NCBI GenBank assembly: GCA_021813875.1 | Contig: JAKAJF010000020.1 | Location: 1-11,874, forward strand | Direction of reading: 5' to 3' | Length of the DNA: 11,874 nt | Source of the DNA: a bacterium | Lineage (GTDB): Bacteria > Patescibacteriota > Patescibacteriia > Patescibacteriales > JAKAJF01 | Shown here: in pieces, positions 1 to 6,393 of the stretch | Numbering within the stretch: position 1 is the stretch's first letter | Layout: each line of letters opens with the position of its first letter | Notes under the pieces: model-generated | What the model was told of the DNA's origin: nothing | What the model saw: the letters and a program-made list of their open reading frames with translations, nothing else | The model's database searches: none | Program-made: the position numbers and the translations under genes

Positions 1-1
1 A

Positions 2-442
2 CGTAAAAACAAGCGTCTCACCAATCTTAGCGTTGGTTCCAATAAATGGACGTTTATAAAGCATTTTAATACTACAGGCGAATGCATCGCTCATTTACGG
101 AAGAATCTATACACCATAGCGGTAACTTCTTCTCATAAGAAGGGTAGAGAAACAAATCTTTATGAAAAAGATTTTACACAAAAACGCCTTGCTGTATGGT
201 TTGGAAATGAGGCGAAGGGTATTTCTAAAGAAGCATTGAATAATGCGGATATGTGTATTCAGATTCCTATGGGGGGCATTGTTGAAAGTTTGAATCTTGG
301 GACGAGTACCGGCATTATCTTAAGCTATATTGGATATCAGCGACTGAAGTTTATATATTCGCATGGAAAAGTAAAAATTAAACCCAAGAGTAAGACAAAG
401 GCAAAAATGCGTTCATGGGAAGATTTTCTTGATACCGAATAA
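2..442 (+). CDS. SpoU/TrmH-family RNA 2'-O-methyltransferase, C-terminal part
   Basis: The frame is open from the window edge, so only the last 146 residues are present and the start lies upstream. The family transfers a methyl group from SAM to a ribose 2'-OH in tRNA or rRNA, in the cytoplasm, using a knotted SPOUT fold. Two of its three motifs are visible: motif 2 as WFGNEAKGIS and motif 3 as IPMGGIVESLNLGTSTGI, the knot that binds SAM. Motif 1 (catalytic Arg) would be in the missing part. The lysine-rich tail KVKIKPKSKTKAK may help bind RNA (inference). Motif 2 and 3 wording is closer to TrmH (tRNA Gm18) than to RlmB (23S rRNA), but without the N-terminus the substrate is not settled. The gene is much more AT-rich than genes after 1637. 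The family call is safe; the exact member is not. Confidence 0.88.
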   Translation, partial: RKNKRLTNLSVGSNKWTFIKHFNTTGECIAHLRKNLYTIAVTSSHKKGRETNLYEKDFTQKRLAVWFGNEAKGISKEALNNADMCIQIPMGGIVESLNLGTSTGIILSYIGYQRLKFIYSHGKVKIKPKSKTKAKMRSWEDFLDTE

Positions 443-444
443 TT

Positions 445-567
445 ATGATGAAAACCGAGCAAATCTCAGTTAACAGACTTTCTGGGCAAAACAGGGACAT
501 CAAACAAGCTGGGATTTTCTTTGTATATCGTCTTAATTTTTCTATAATTATATCAATATTGCTGTAG
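445..567 (+). CDS. Possible 40-aa small ORF after the methyltransferase
   Basis: An ATG-ATG pair begins two bases after the TAA of the methyltransferase gene and opens 40 codons ending in TAG. The peptide has a polar first half and a hydrophobic end (FSIIISILL), which would suit a small membrane-associated peptide. There is no Shine-Dalgarno and I recognise no family. Tight spacing could allow termination-reinitiation, but a chance ORF in AT-rich DNA is equally likely. Confidence 0.18.
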   Translation: MMKTEQISVNRLSGQNRDIKQAGIFFVYRLNFSIIISILL

Positions 568-889
568 CTAAGCCGTCCTTTCGGTTCAAAGTTCCGGCAA
601 TCGTCTCCGCAAAAGCAAAATGAGGTTTGCCTGAGTACCTAATAATTAGCTATGGAATAGACTTAGTTGTTTAGGGAGAAGCTCACATTTAGCGGTGAAT
701 GCGATGGTGATCATTATCACATTCTTGAAAATTGAGAAGAAGATAAGATTGGGGAAAGACAACCACGAAGAGCAGGCTAGGAATTTTGGCCTGTCGGGTA
801 GTTTTTTATTGGCACAAAGAAAAAGCTCTTGATAGTTTGAGGTAAAATTAAAAAATTCGGTACTTAGCCAATTATATAAGAAGATTCCC
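568..889 (+). other. AT-rich stretch without a convincing gene
   Basis: About 320 bases with many stops in all plus-strand frames. An 81-codon minus-strand frame (646-891) has no recognisable motif or ribosome-binding site. A small dyad, GTGAT-cattA-TCAC (707-720), is the only structured element I see; it could be an operator but is short enough to be chance. A TATATAA at 873-879, just before the ATG at 890, could be a -10 element for the next gene. Confidence 0.5.
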
Positions 890-1513
890 ATGAATTTTAT
901 TCTCTTATTAAAGTCATCAATTATTTTTTTAAATAGTCATTCTGGTTCAATGTTGGTTTTACTGACAGCAGTTTATGTGGTTGGTACGTTATTGATGTGG
1001 TTTGAAATGCGTCAAACTAGATTGAAGGCCGAGGAATCTAATATTCAGGTTACTCTTGAACCGCAGGCTCGCTGGGGGAATTTTTTTGATCTCGTTATTG
1101 CAAATATAGGAAATGTGCCAGTTTATGATCTCAGCATATCAATGGAGCCAAAGGGATTAAAAACTCTAGGCGACAGAAAATTGGAAGATATTAATTTGTT
1201 TAAATATTCTATCCCTGTTTTTGGAAAAGGACAGACAATTAGTACATTTGCAATTTCATATGTGGATTTTATAAACAGTGAACAACAAAAACAGATTACA
1301 TTCATTGTGCATTATAAAACCAGATCTGGCAAAAACCGTACTCAAAAATTTGATTTTGACCTTGAAGTATATAAAAATATGTCTGCTTCTTCGGAGAGTT
1401 CTCTTAGTGATGTAGTTACAGAGATGAAAAATATGACAAATAAAATAGATAGAATTTCACAGCATTTTGAGAAGAAAGATTTTGAAGAGAAATGTAGGTC
1501 CGTTAAATTTTAA
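890..1513 (+). CDS. Membrane-anchored protein of unknown function, one helix
   Basis: A 207-aa protein. A hydrophobic segment at about residues 20-38 (MLVLLTAVYVVGTLLMWF) is a single transmembrane helix. Residues ~50-155 alternate hydrophobic and polar residues in a way typical of a beta-sandwich, with a phrase (LVIANIGNVPVYDLSIS) like those in bacterial proteins carrying an extracytoplasmic or juxtamembrane Ig-like domain. Residues ~165-200 are charged and helical (VVTEMKNMTNKIDRIS), probably a short coiled coil. I do not recognise a named family. ATG 890 is the first start in frame; Met21 (950) would cut into the helix, so 890 is preferred, although there is no clear Shine-Dalgarno. Codon use is AT-rich like the methyltransferase upstream and unlike everything after 1637, which suggests both belong to one acquired block. 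Confidence 0.7.
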   Translation: MNFILLLKSSIIFLNSHSGSMLVLLTAVYVVGTLLMWFEMRQTRLKAEESNIQVTLEPQARWGNFFDLVIANIGNVPVYDLSISMEPKGLKTLGDRKLEDINLFKYSIPVFGKGQTISTFAISYVDFINSEQQKQITFIVHYKTRSGKNRTQKFDFDLEVYKNMSASSESSLSDVVTEMKNMTNKIDRISQHFEKKDFEEKCRSVKF

Positions 1514-1636
1514 ATGAATGAAAGGCAGTGAAAGATAAAGGAGTAAAATTTGATGGCGATGAAAAACTTTTGTAAAAATTTGTAGTTAGAGGCATTCTGA
1601 CAAAAAAAGTGCGGTTTAACTCATTTAAATAAAAGT

Positions 1637-2053
1637 ATGCGCAAAACTACTCTCAAGGAAATCTCCAAGTTTGCCGCCGGCCTGGTGACCGGAGACCTGC
1701 TCGCTCTCCTCTGGTTCTACTTCGGCGGCTATCTGCCCTTGAATTTCTGGGGCTTGTCTTTCGGCAGCCGCGGAGCCGTCGAGGCCATGATCTTCGACGC
1801 TCTCCTTCTTGCCTTCCTGCTCCATTATGGCTGGCGCCGGTCGGATCTTCCGAAAACGAGCGGGGAGAAGAAGTTCCACTTGGTGGCCGGGACGCTTTTC
1901 GCCGTCGTCGCTCTTCTGCACCTTGCCCGCGTCCTCTTCGGTCTGGATCTGGTCATCGGCTCCTGGAACGCCCCTTATTGGCTGAACGGCCTGGGGGCGG
2001 TCGTGACTGCCTTCCTGTCCTTTGCCAGTTTTTCCCTGGCCAAGAACGAATAA
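1637..2053 (+). CDS. Four-helix integral membrane protein, unknown function
   Basis: A 138-aa protein that is almost wholly hydrophobic, with four likely membrane helices at about residues 12-31, 48-66, 82-102 and 113-134. The short loop around residues 67-80 is charged (WRRSDLPKTSGEKK). Conserved-looking aromatic and glycine positions (NFWGLSFGSRG; PYWLNGLG) argue for a genuine family rather than random hydrophobicity, but I cannot name it. It is the first gene of the GC-rich part of the window. Only 15 bases separate it from the next small membrane-protein gene, and a terminator follows both, so they probably form a two-gene operon and may work together. No Shine-Dalgarno is visible before the ATG; the leader is AAATAAAAGT. 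Confidence 0.75.
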   Translation: MRKTTLKEISKFAAGLVTGDLLALLWFYFGGYLPLNFWGLSFGSRGAVEAMIFDALLLAFLLHYGWRRSDLPKTSGEKKFHLVAGTLFAVVALLHLARVLFGLDLVIGSWNAPYWLNGLGAVVTAFLSFASFSLAKNE

Positions 2054-2068
2054 ATTTTTAAAAAAAAT

Positions 2069-2274
2069 ATGTCTATCGAAGCCATCATCTTCTATCTTCT
2101 CCCATCGATAGTCTCGGCTGCAACCTCATCACCCTCTTCGGGGAACAATGGTACGTGAAGCACTTCCGCCTTTTCTCCCGCCTTTTCCCGCCCGCGAAAG
2201 GTTGGGCCTTGTACTACCTGTTGCTGGTCCTCTGGATCGGCTCCCTCCTTTACAGGGCAGGCCGATTGTTCTAA
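2069..2274 (+). pseudogene. Small membrane protein interrupted by a one-base frameshift
   Basis: ATG 2069 opens MSIEAIIFYLL and then drifts into a 29-codon dead end (TGA at 2156). From about 2104 a different frame (starting at positions 1 modulo 3) reads sensibly to TAA 2272-2274: IDSLGCNLITLFG, then EQWYVKHFRLFSRLFPPAKG, then a hydrophobic helix ALYYLLLVLWIGSLLY and a short basic end. Joining the two pieces by restoring one base near 2101-2103 gives a protein of about 68 residues with an N-terminal and a C-terminal membrane helix and a basic middle. The downstream frame has no usable start of its own before 2107. This is therefore a broken gene, or a one-base assembly error. I see no classical slippery heptamer. 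It sits 15 bases after the four-helix protein gene and shares its terminator. Confidence 0.65.
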
Positions 2275-2284
2275 CTTCCCGGAC

Positions 2285-2320
2285 AAAAAAAGCTGAAATA
2301 AAAATTTCGGCTTTTTTATT
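2285..2320 (+). terminator. Intrinsic terminator, probably works on both strands
   Basis: Stem AGCTGAAA (2291-2298) pairs with TTTCGGCT (2305-2312), with one G-T pair and a six-base A-rich loop. It is flanked by an A-run (2285-2291) and a T-run (2312-2317). It closes the two-gene membrane-protein unit. Confidence 0.85.
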
Positions 2321-2346
2321 GGCTTCCCGCCGAAGGTGAAATTTTT

Positions 2347-2374
2347 TTGCATCCCGCTTGTATTAGTATATAGA
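2347..2374 (+). promoter_or_regulatory. Sigma-70-type promoter for the secreted Gly/Met-rich protein
   Basis: TTGCAT (2347-2352), 16-base spacer, TATAGA (2369-2374). Transcription would begin near 2381, about 22 bases before ATG 2403, and the short AT-rich leader has no Shine-Dalgarno. It lies directly after a terminator, as expected for an independent unit. Confidence 0.6.
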
Positions 2375-2402
2375 TGCTATTAATTATTAAATCAGTTTAA
2401 TT

Positions 2403-2816
2403 ATGAAGCAAAACATCCAAAAGATCTTAGCCCTTGGGCTGGCACTGGCGGCGATATCGGCCGCCTCCCTGTTCGCCTTCAAGCAGGCGCGCGCGGATGG
2501 CGACGACCACGCGAACGCCGCGAACAAGAATCAATACCTCGACTGGATGGATAATATGTATAATTACATGAGCCGCTACGGATTCGGTCCCAACGTTCCT
2601 GGCCGATATCTGGGAAGCCAGACCGATACGGAGCGGAAATATGGTCCGGCTTCCGGCCAAAATTTCGGTCCAGGAGGATTCGGCTGTCCGATGTTCGGGG
2701 ACGCGGACGACGGTCCGAGAGGCCAGAACAACCCGGCCGGCAGGGAGAACGGCTGGGGCGGACCCGCCGAGAACGGAAACTTCGGCGGCTATATGGGGCC
2801 CGGAATGATGTGGTAA
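2403..2816 (+). CDS. Secreted Gly/Asn/Met-rich protein, unknown function
   Basis: A 137-aa exported protein. The N-terminus is a classical signal peptide: basic start, hydrophobic core ILALGLALAAISAASLFAF, and a likely signal peptidase I site after KQARA (residue ~31). The mature part has a Tyr/Met-rich segment (YLDWMDNMYNYMSRYGFG, ~45-62) and then low-complexity Gly-Pro-Asn-rich sequence. It contains one Cys (GFGCPMFGD, ~92-100) and ends in YMGPGMMW. The clustered Met with a single Cys suggests soft-metal binding (copper or silver), but this is inference; it could equally be a structural surface protein. It has its own promoter and terminator and lies immediately upstream of the ECF sigma operon. 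The candidate anti-sigma protein of that operon has a similar Cys-Met-Met tail, suggesting a shared job. Confidence 0.72.
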   Translation: MKQNIQKILALGLALAAISAASLFAFKQARADGDDHANAANKNQYLDWMDNMYNYMSRYGFGPNVPGRYLGSQTDTERKYGPASGQNFGPGGFGCPMFGDADDGPRGQNNPAGRENGWGGPAENGNFGGYMGPGMMW

Positions 2817-2835
2817 AAAATTATTAAGTTCGATC

Positions 2836-2862
2836 AAAGGCGGGCGCCCAAGCCCGCCTTTT
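2836..2862 (+). terminator. Intrinsic terminator after the secreted protein gene
   Basis: Perfect 10-bp stem AAAGGCGGGC (2836-2845) with GCCCGCCTTT (2852-2861), loop GCCCAA, then a short T-run. GC-rich and stable; the short T-tract makes it somewhat less typical. Confidence 0.8.
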
Positions 2863-2869
2863 GGCTGAT

Positions 2870-2897
2870 TTGACATGGAGATGGGCGGAATTATAAT
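2870..2897 (+). promoter_or_regulatory. Near-consensus sigma-70 promoter for the ECF sigma operon
   Basis: TTGACA (2870-2875), 16-base spacer, TATAAT (2892-2897). The start site should fall near 2904, only about 8 bases before ATG 2912. The GAGG at 2899-2902 would thus lie at or upstream of the mRNA 5' end, and translation may be close to leaderless. A housekeeping-type promoter implies the sigma gene is transcribed constitutively, with control placed on the protein. Confidence 0.82.
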
Positions 2898-2911
2898 AGA
2901 GGTAATAGAAC

Positions 2912-3478
2912 ATGAATATCAATAATAACACAACGGATGAAGAAATCGTCGAGCTTACGAGGAAGAACGATAAGGAGCTCTTCGCCCATCTGATCGATCG
3001 CTACGAAGCCAAACTGGCAGCGTATATAAAGAGGCTCGCTGCCAATTCCCCCGAAGCCGAAGACCTGGTCCAGCAAGCCTTCATAAATGCTTTTGTCAAT
3101 CTCAATAATTTCGATACTGACCAAAAATTTTCTTCCTGGATCTATCGCATCGCCCATAACCTGGCCGTCAACTGGCTCAAGAAGAAAAAGGCCAACATCT
3201 CCCTGGACGATGATGACGAGGCGATGAGGCTCCGGCTGAAGGACAAGGTCGACCTTGAAGACGACCTGATGGCCAAAGAAGCCGGTACCCTGCTCATCGA
3301 CGCCATCAACAGGCTGCCGGAAAAATTCAAGGAACCTTTCATGCTGAAATATCTGGAAGATAAAAGTTACGAGGAGATCTCCTTCATATTGAGGCTGCCC
3401 AAGAATACGGTCGGCACCTTTATCGGCCGGGCAAAAAAATTATTAAAAGCCGACCTGGAAAAAAACTATGTCAGATAA
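2912..3478 (+). CDS. ECF-type (group 4) RNA polymerase sigma factor
   Basis: A 188-aa sigma-70-family protein with only domains 2 and 4, the ECF layout. Region 2 spans about residues 24-92: the FAHLIDRYEAKLAAYIKRLA helix, the typical EAEDLVQQAFINAF (48-61), and FSSWIYRIAHNLAVNWLK (73-90), which binds core polymerase and the -10. An acidic linker follows (DDDDE, ~99-103). Region 4 spans ~125-182 with INRLPEKFKEPFMLKYLEDKS and the helix-turn-helix YEEISFILRLPKNTVGTFIGR, which reads the -35. Length is normal for the family. It directs polymerase to a regulon that cannot be read from this window. Its last 11 bases overlap the next gene, a membrane protein, the usual arrangement for an ECF sigma and its membrane anti-sigma factor. 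The family is certain; the signal is unknown. Confidence 0.95.
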   Translation: MNINNNTTDEEIVELTRKNDKELFAHLIDRYEAKLAAYIKRLAANSPEAEDLVQQAFINAFVNLNNFDTDQKFSSWIYRIAHNLAVNWLKKKKANISLDDDDEAMRLRLKDKVDLEDDLMAKEAGTLLIDAINRLPEKFKEPFMLKYLEDKSYEEISFILRLPKNTVGTFIGRAKKLLKADLEKNYVR

Positions 3479-4010
3479 GCTCAAGAGCAAAATAATGGAG
3501 CAGGTCAGGAACAACGGGATCAAGATGAAATCCCGCTGGCTTTTCGTCGTCCGCGGCCTGAGCCTGAAAAGCGGCCTGGGCCTCGGCTTCGTCCTGCTGG
3601 TCCTCTTCTTCAACGCCTTCTTTTTTTACGTCCAGACCAATGGGTTGCTGGCCCACGGCGCCGGAGCCTGGTGGCAGATCATCCATAGCCTGCCTTACGA
3701 TCTGATCTTTTTGATCCTGACCCTTCTCCTCTTCCTGAATTACCTGGTCAGAAGGTTCGATTTTTCCTATTCCCACCCCTTTTTCATCATCTTTTCTTCC
3801 CTGATCCTGCTCGCCGCCTTCTGGGCCTCGATCCTGTTCGCCTCCAACTTTAATCAAACCATGAAGGGTGCGCTTTTGAGGTCGAAGGTCAGCGTCCCCT
3901 TCTTTTCCGACTTCTATACCAGGCGCTGCGGAATGATGGATGAGGGCGCCCGGCCGCAAGGAAACGGCTGCATGATGAACGGACTTCCGACCGATGATCA
4001 ATCTCAATAA
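3468..4010 (+). CDS. Three-helix membrane protein, candidate anti-sigma factor
   Basis: A 180-aa protein whose ATG lies inside the sigma gene (11-base overlap), giving translational coupling and near-equal synthesis. Residues 1-30 are basic, cytoplasmic and helical (LKSKIMEQVRNNGIKMKSRW), the right place to hold a sigma factor. Membrane helices are at about 37-56, 76-95 and 104-125, so the C-terminal ~55 residues should be outside. That tail ends in two Cys-Met clusters, RRCGMMDEG (C154) and NGCMMNG (C168), which could bind copper or silver or form a redox switch. It has no recognisable zinc-binding anti-sigma (ZAS) HxxxCxxC motif. The anti-sigma role is inferred from operon position and topology, not sequence family. 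Its stop codon sits inside the left arm of a perfect palindrome. Confidence 0.7.
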   Translation: MSDKLKSKIMEQVRNNGIKMKSRWLFVVRGLSLKSGLGLGFVLLVLFFNAFFFYVQTNGLLAHGAGAWWQIIHSLPYDLIFLILTLLLFLNYLVRRFDFSYSHPFFIIFSSLILLAAFWASILFASNFNQTMKGALLRSKVSVPFFSDFYTRRCGMMDEGARPQGNGCMMNGLPTDDQSQ

Positions 4011-4041
4011 AACGCCTCTTAAGAGGCGTTTTATTGAGATT
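4000..4041 (+). terminator. Perfect 42-bp palindrome acting as terminator
   Basis: Bases 4000-4020 are the exact reverse complement of 4021-4041, centred on CTTAAG. In RNA the tip would open to a four-base loop, leaving a stem of about 19 bp with core CGCCTCTT/AAGAGGCG. A TTTTATT follows the core on the plus strand, with the mirror image on the minus strand, so it can terminate both ways. The TAA of the preceding gene (4008-4010) is inside the left arm. It separates the sigma operon from the ATPase promoter only 8 bases downstream. Confidence 0.85.
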
Positions 4042-4048
4042 TGCTTCA

Positions 4049-4057
4049 TGCTATAAT
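4049..4057 (+). promoter_or_regulatory. Extended -10 promoter for the P-type ATPase
   Basis: TG-C-TATAAT (4049-4057) is a perfect extended -10. The place for a -35 falls inside the palindrome and is only TTTTAT-like, which an extended -10 can tolerate. Start would be near 4064, leaving about 12 leader bases; the AAGGA at 4060-4064 would be at the 5' end of the RNA and poorly placed as a ribosome site. Confidence 0.7.
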
Positions 4058-4076
4058 TGAAGGATAATCAAAAAAT

Positions 4077-6392
4077 ATGGAAAAAAATCAAATCCAAGGC
4101 CTTTCTTCGGAAGAGGCCGCTTCAAGACTAAAAACTTTCGGACCGAATAAGATGGAAGCGGAAGGAGATAGCCGCTTCTTGAAGATGATCAAGTCCCTGC
4201 TTTCACCCATCTCCCTAATGTTCCTGCTGGCGGCCGGCCTCTCTTATATCGGCGGCAAAATCTTTGATTTTTATTTCATCCTGTTCCTGATGTTCCTCAA
4301 TTTCTTCGTCAGTTTCTGGCAGGAACGGAAGGCCGATAATGCCATCGAGCAGTTGAACAAGCTCCTGAAATTGACCGCCGAAGTCTTGAGAGACGGCAAA
4401 TGGACGCACATAGATTCGGAGCTGCTGGTGCCGGACGACATCCTGCGCGTCTATATCGGCGACGTCATCCCGGCCGACCTGGAAGTCGTCGAAGGCAAGA
4501 ACTTTTCGGCCAATGAGGCCGCGGTCACCGGAGAATCCATGCCGGTCGAAAAGAAGGACGGCGAAAAGATCTTTTCCGGCTCCTTCGTGGTCACCGGCCA
4601 GGCCCTGGCCCGGGTCAAGGCCACCGGCAAGAAGACTTATTTCGGCAAGATCCTCTCGTCCGCCGACAACAAGCCGAAAAGGAGCATCCTTGAGAAAGAC
4701 ATCCTGACCATCTCCAAATCTTTATCCATCTTGAGCTTCGCCGCCGTCCTGATCCTGTCCGCCATCTTCTTGTGGCAGCGCCTGCCCATCCTCGACACCT
4801 TGATCCTGGATCTGAGCCTGGTCATCGCCGGCATCCCCATCGCCCTACCGACGGTCCTGACCCTGATCATCAGCATCGGAGTCCTGAAACTGAGCCAGGA
4901 AAACGTGATTGTCAGAAGACTGGCCTCGCTCGAAGACCTGGCCAATGTCGACATCTTGTTCACCGACAAGACCGGCACTCTGACCAAGAACGAGATAGAC
5001 ATCCACCGAATCATCCCTTATGACACCGGAGAAGAAGCGGTCCTGACTTATGCCTATTTGGCCTCGGTCTCCAACGATCATGACCTCATCAACCAGACCA
5101 TCATCAGAAGCTATCAAAAACTGCGTCTAAGCCCCGAGCCTTATGAGATCAAAGAATTCGTCCCGGCCGATTCCGAAAGAAAAAGAAGTTCGGCAGCCGT
5201 CGGCTACGGCCAGAAAGACATCTATGTCTCGGTAGGCGCCCCCCAGATAATAGAAAGGTTATGCGACCCGGCCGGACTGCCTCCCCAATTAAAGGCAGAT
5301 ATCGCCAAGGCCGCCGAAGGCGGCTACCGCGTCCTGGCCGTGGCCTTAAATTCGAAGGCGCCGGTCGAAAGCGGGATGAAGCTCGCCGGCCTGATGTTCC
5401 TTTCGGACGAGCTGAGGCAGAGCGCCAAGCAGACCATCGGTTTTTTGAGGGAGAACGGCGTCAAGGTCAAGATGCTGACCGGCGACCATCGCGCCATCGC
5501 CTACAGGATAGGCGGCGAACTGGGGCTCCGGCAGGAAGATATCTATAGCGAAATCCTGCCGGCTGATAAGTTTAATCTCGTTTCCGAAGGCAAAGCCGGA
5601 CACGTGGTGGCGGTCACCGGGGACGGCGTCAACGACCTGCCGGCCGTCAAGACGGCCGATGTCGGCTTCGCGGTCTCGAACGCGGTCGGCGCCTTGAAAA
5701 GCTCGGCAGACATCGTGCTTCTGTCTTCCGGCATCTCCGTGATCACCACCGCCATCATCGAAGCCAGGAAGATCTTCGCCCGCATCCATAGTTACGCCGT
5801 TTACAGGATCTCCGAAAGTCTCCGGCTGATCATCACCATCTTTATCTTGGGAATCGTCTTCCGCTCTTACCCGCTGACGCCGATCCAATTGATCCTCTTG
5901 GCCATCTTTAACGACATCCCCATCGTGTCTCTGGCCTTCAACCGAGTCAAAACGGCCAAAAAACCGGCCAAGATCGAAGTGAAAAAACGCTTCATGATCA
6001 GCATGATGTTCGGCTTGGTGGGAGTTTTGAACAGCATCTTTTTCTTGATAATCATGCTCGGATGGTTCCATTACGGCTGGGCGATCATCTCGACCGCCTT
6101 CTTCCTAAAATTGACCGTCAGCGGACATCTCTTGGTCTTCGTCGCCCACACCCGGGAAAAATGGTACAAGTTCCTGCCGAGCAAGCAGGTCATCCTGGCC
6201 GTCCTGATAACCCAGGCGGTCGCCACCTTCCTGGCGGTATCGGGATTATTGATGGACAAGATTCCCGGATCCTTGGCCTTGTTCACCTGGATCTGGGCGA
6301 TCTTTTGGATGCAGGTCGGAGATTGGATGAAAATTTTGCAAGAATTCTTAGAGAGGATAAAAAAACCGGCAGTCGCGGAAATCACAAATTGA
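4077..6392 (+). CDS. P3A-type P-type ATPase, probable proton pump
   Basis: A complete 771-aa pump with about ten membrane helices (roughly 42-60, 64-82, 217-234, 242-270, 581-598, 602-621, 641-661, 668-690, 705-725, 732-752). Catalytic parts in order: actuator TGES (151-154), phosphorylated DKTGT (Asp297), MLTGD (466-470) and TGDGVND (514-520). The M4 motif AGIPIALP (251-258) is typical of P3A plasma-membrane H+-ATPases, not of Ca2+ or heavy-metal pumps; there is no N-terminal metal domain or CPx motif. By my alignment with plant AHA2, the proton-path residues N106, R655 and D684 correspond to N75, R583 (SLRLII) and D613 (AIFNDIP). It should export H+ at ATP cost and energise the membrane. 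The nucleotide-domain KGAP motif reads VGAP (V386-P389), losing the usual lysine. There is no long C-terminal regulatory domain as in plant pumps. The methyltransferase gene starts one base after its TGA. Confidence 0.93.
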   Translation: MEKNQIQGLSSEEAASRLKTFGPNKMEAEGDSRFLKMIKSLLSPISLMFLLAAGLSYIGGKIFDFYFILFLMFLNFFVSFWQERKADNAIEQLNKLLKLTAEVLRDGKWTHIDSELLVPDDILRVYIGDVIPADLEVVEGKNFSANEAAVTGESMPVEKKDGEKIFSGSFVVTGQALARVKATGKKTYFGKILSSADNKPKRSILEKDILTISKSLSILSFAAVLILSAIFLWQRLPILDTLILDLSLVIAGIPIALPTVLTLIISIGVLKLSQENVIVRRLASLEDLANVDILFTDKTGTLTKNEIDIHRIIPYDTGEEAVLTYAYLASVSNDHDLINQTIIRSYQKLRLSPEPYEIKEFVPADSERKRSSAAVGYGQKDIYVSVGAPQIIERLCDPAGLPPQLKADIAKAAEGGYRVLAVALNSKAPVESGMKLAGLMFLSDELRQSAKQTIGFLRENGVKVKMLTGDHRAIAYRIGGELGLRQEDIYSEILPADKFNLVSEGKAGHVVAVTGDGVNDLPAVKTADVGFAVSNAVGALKSSADIVLLSSGISVITTAIIEARKIFARIHSYAVYRISESLRLIITIFILGIVFRSYPLTPIQLILLAIFNDIPIVSLAFNRVKTAKKPAKIEVKKRFMISMMFGLVGVLNSIFFLIIMLGWFHYGWAIISTAFFLKLTVSGHLLVFVAHTREKWYKFLPSKQVILAVLITQAVATFLAVSGLLMDKIPGSLALFTWIWAIFWMQVGDWMKILQEFLERIKKPAVAEITN

Positions 6393-6393
6393 T

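Noticed and set aside
701..720. Dyad GTGAT-catt-ATCAC with slight likeness to a Fur box
   Set aside because: Only 5 bp per arm and the match to the Fur consensus is partial; no iron gene nearby.
646..891. 81-codon minus-strand ORF in the AT-rich gap
   Set aside because: No ribosome site, no recognisable motif, composition like random AT-rich DNA; ends overlap the start of the plus-strand gene.
2095..2110. Programmed -1 frameshift site in the small membrane protein
   Set aside because: No X-XXY-YYZ slippery heptamer and no obvious downstream pseudoknot; a simple indel is the easier explanation.
2427..2876. 149-codon minus-strand ORF over the secreted protein gene
   Set aside because: No ribosome site and low-complexity antisense of a Gly-rich gene; the plus frame has a promoter, a signal peptide and a terminator.
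5346..6071. 241-codon minus-strand ORF inside the ATPase gene
   Set aside because: Long shadow frame of a GC-rich gene; composition is Asp/Arg/Gln-rich antisense noise and the plus frame has all ATPase motifs.
4077..6392. Heavy-metal (P1B) or calcium (P2) pump
   Set aside because: No CPx motif or N-terminal metal domain, and M4 reads IPIALP with M5/M6 residues as in P3A proton pumps.
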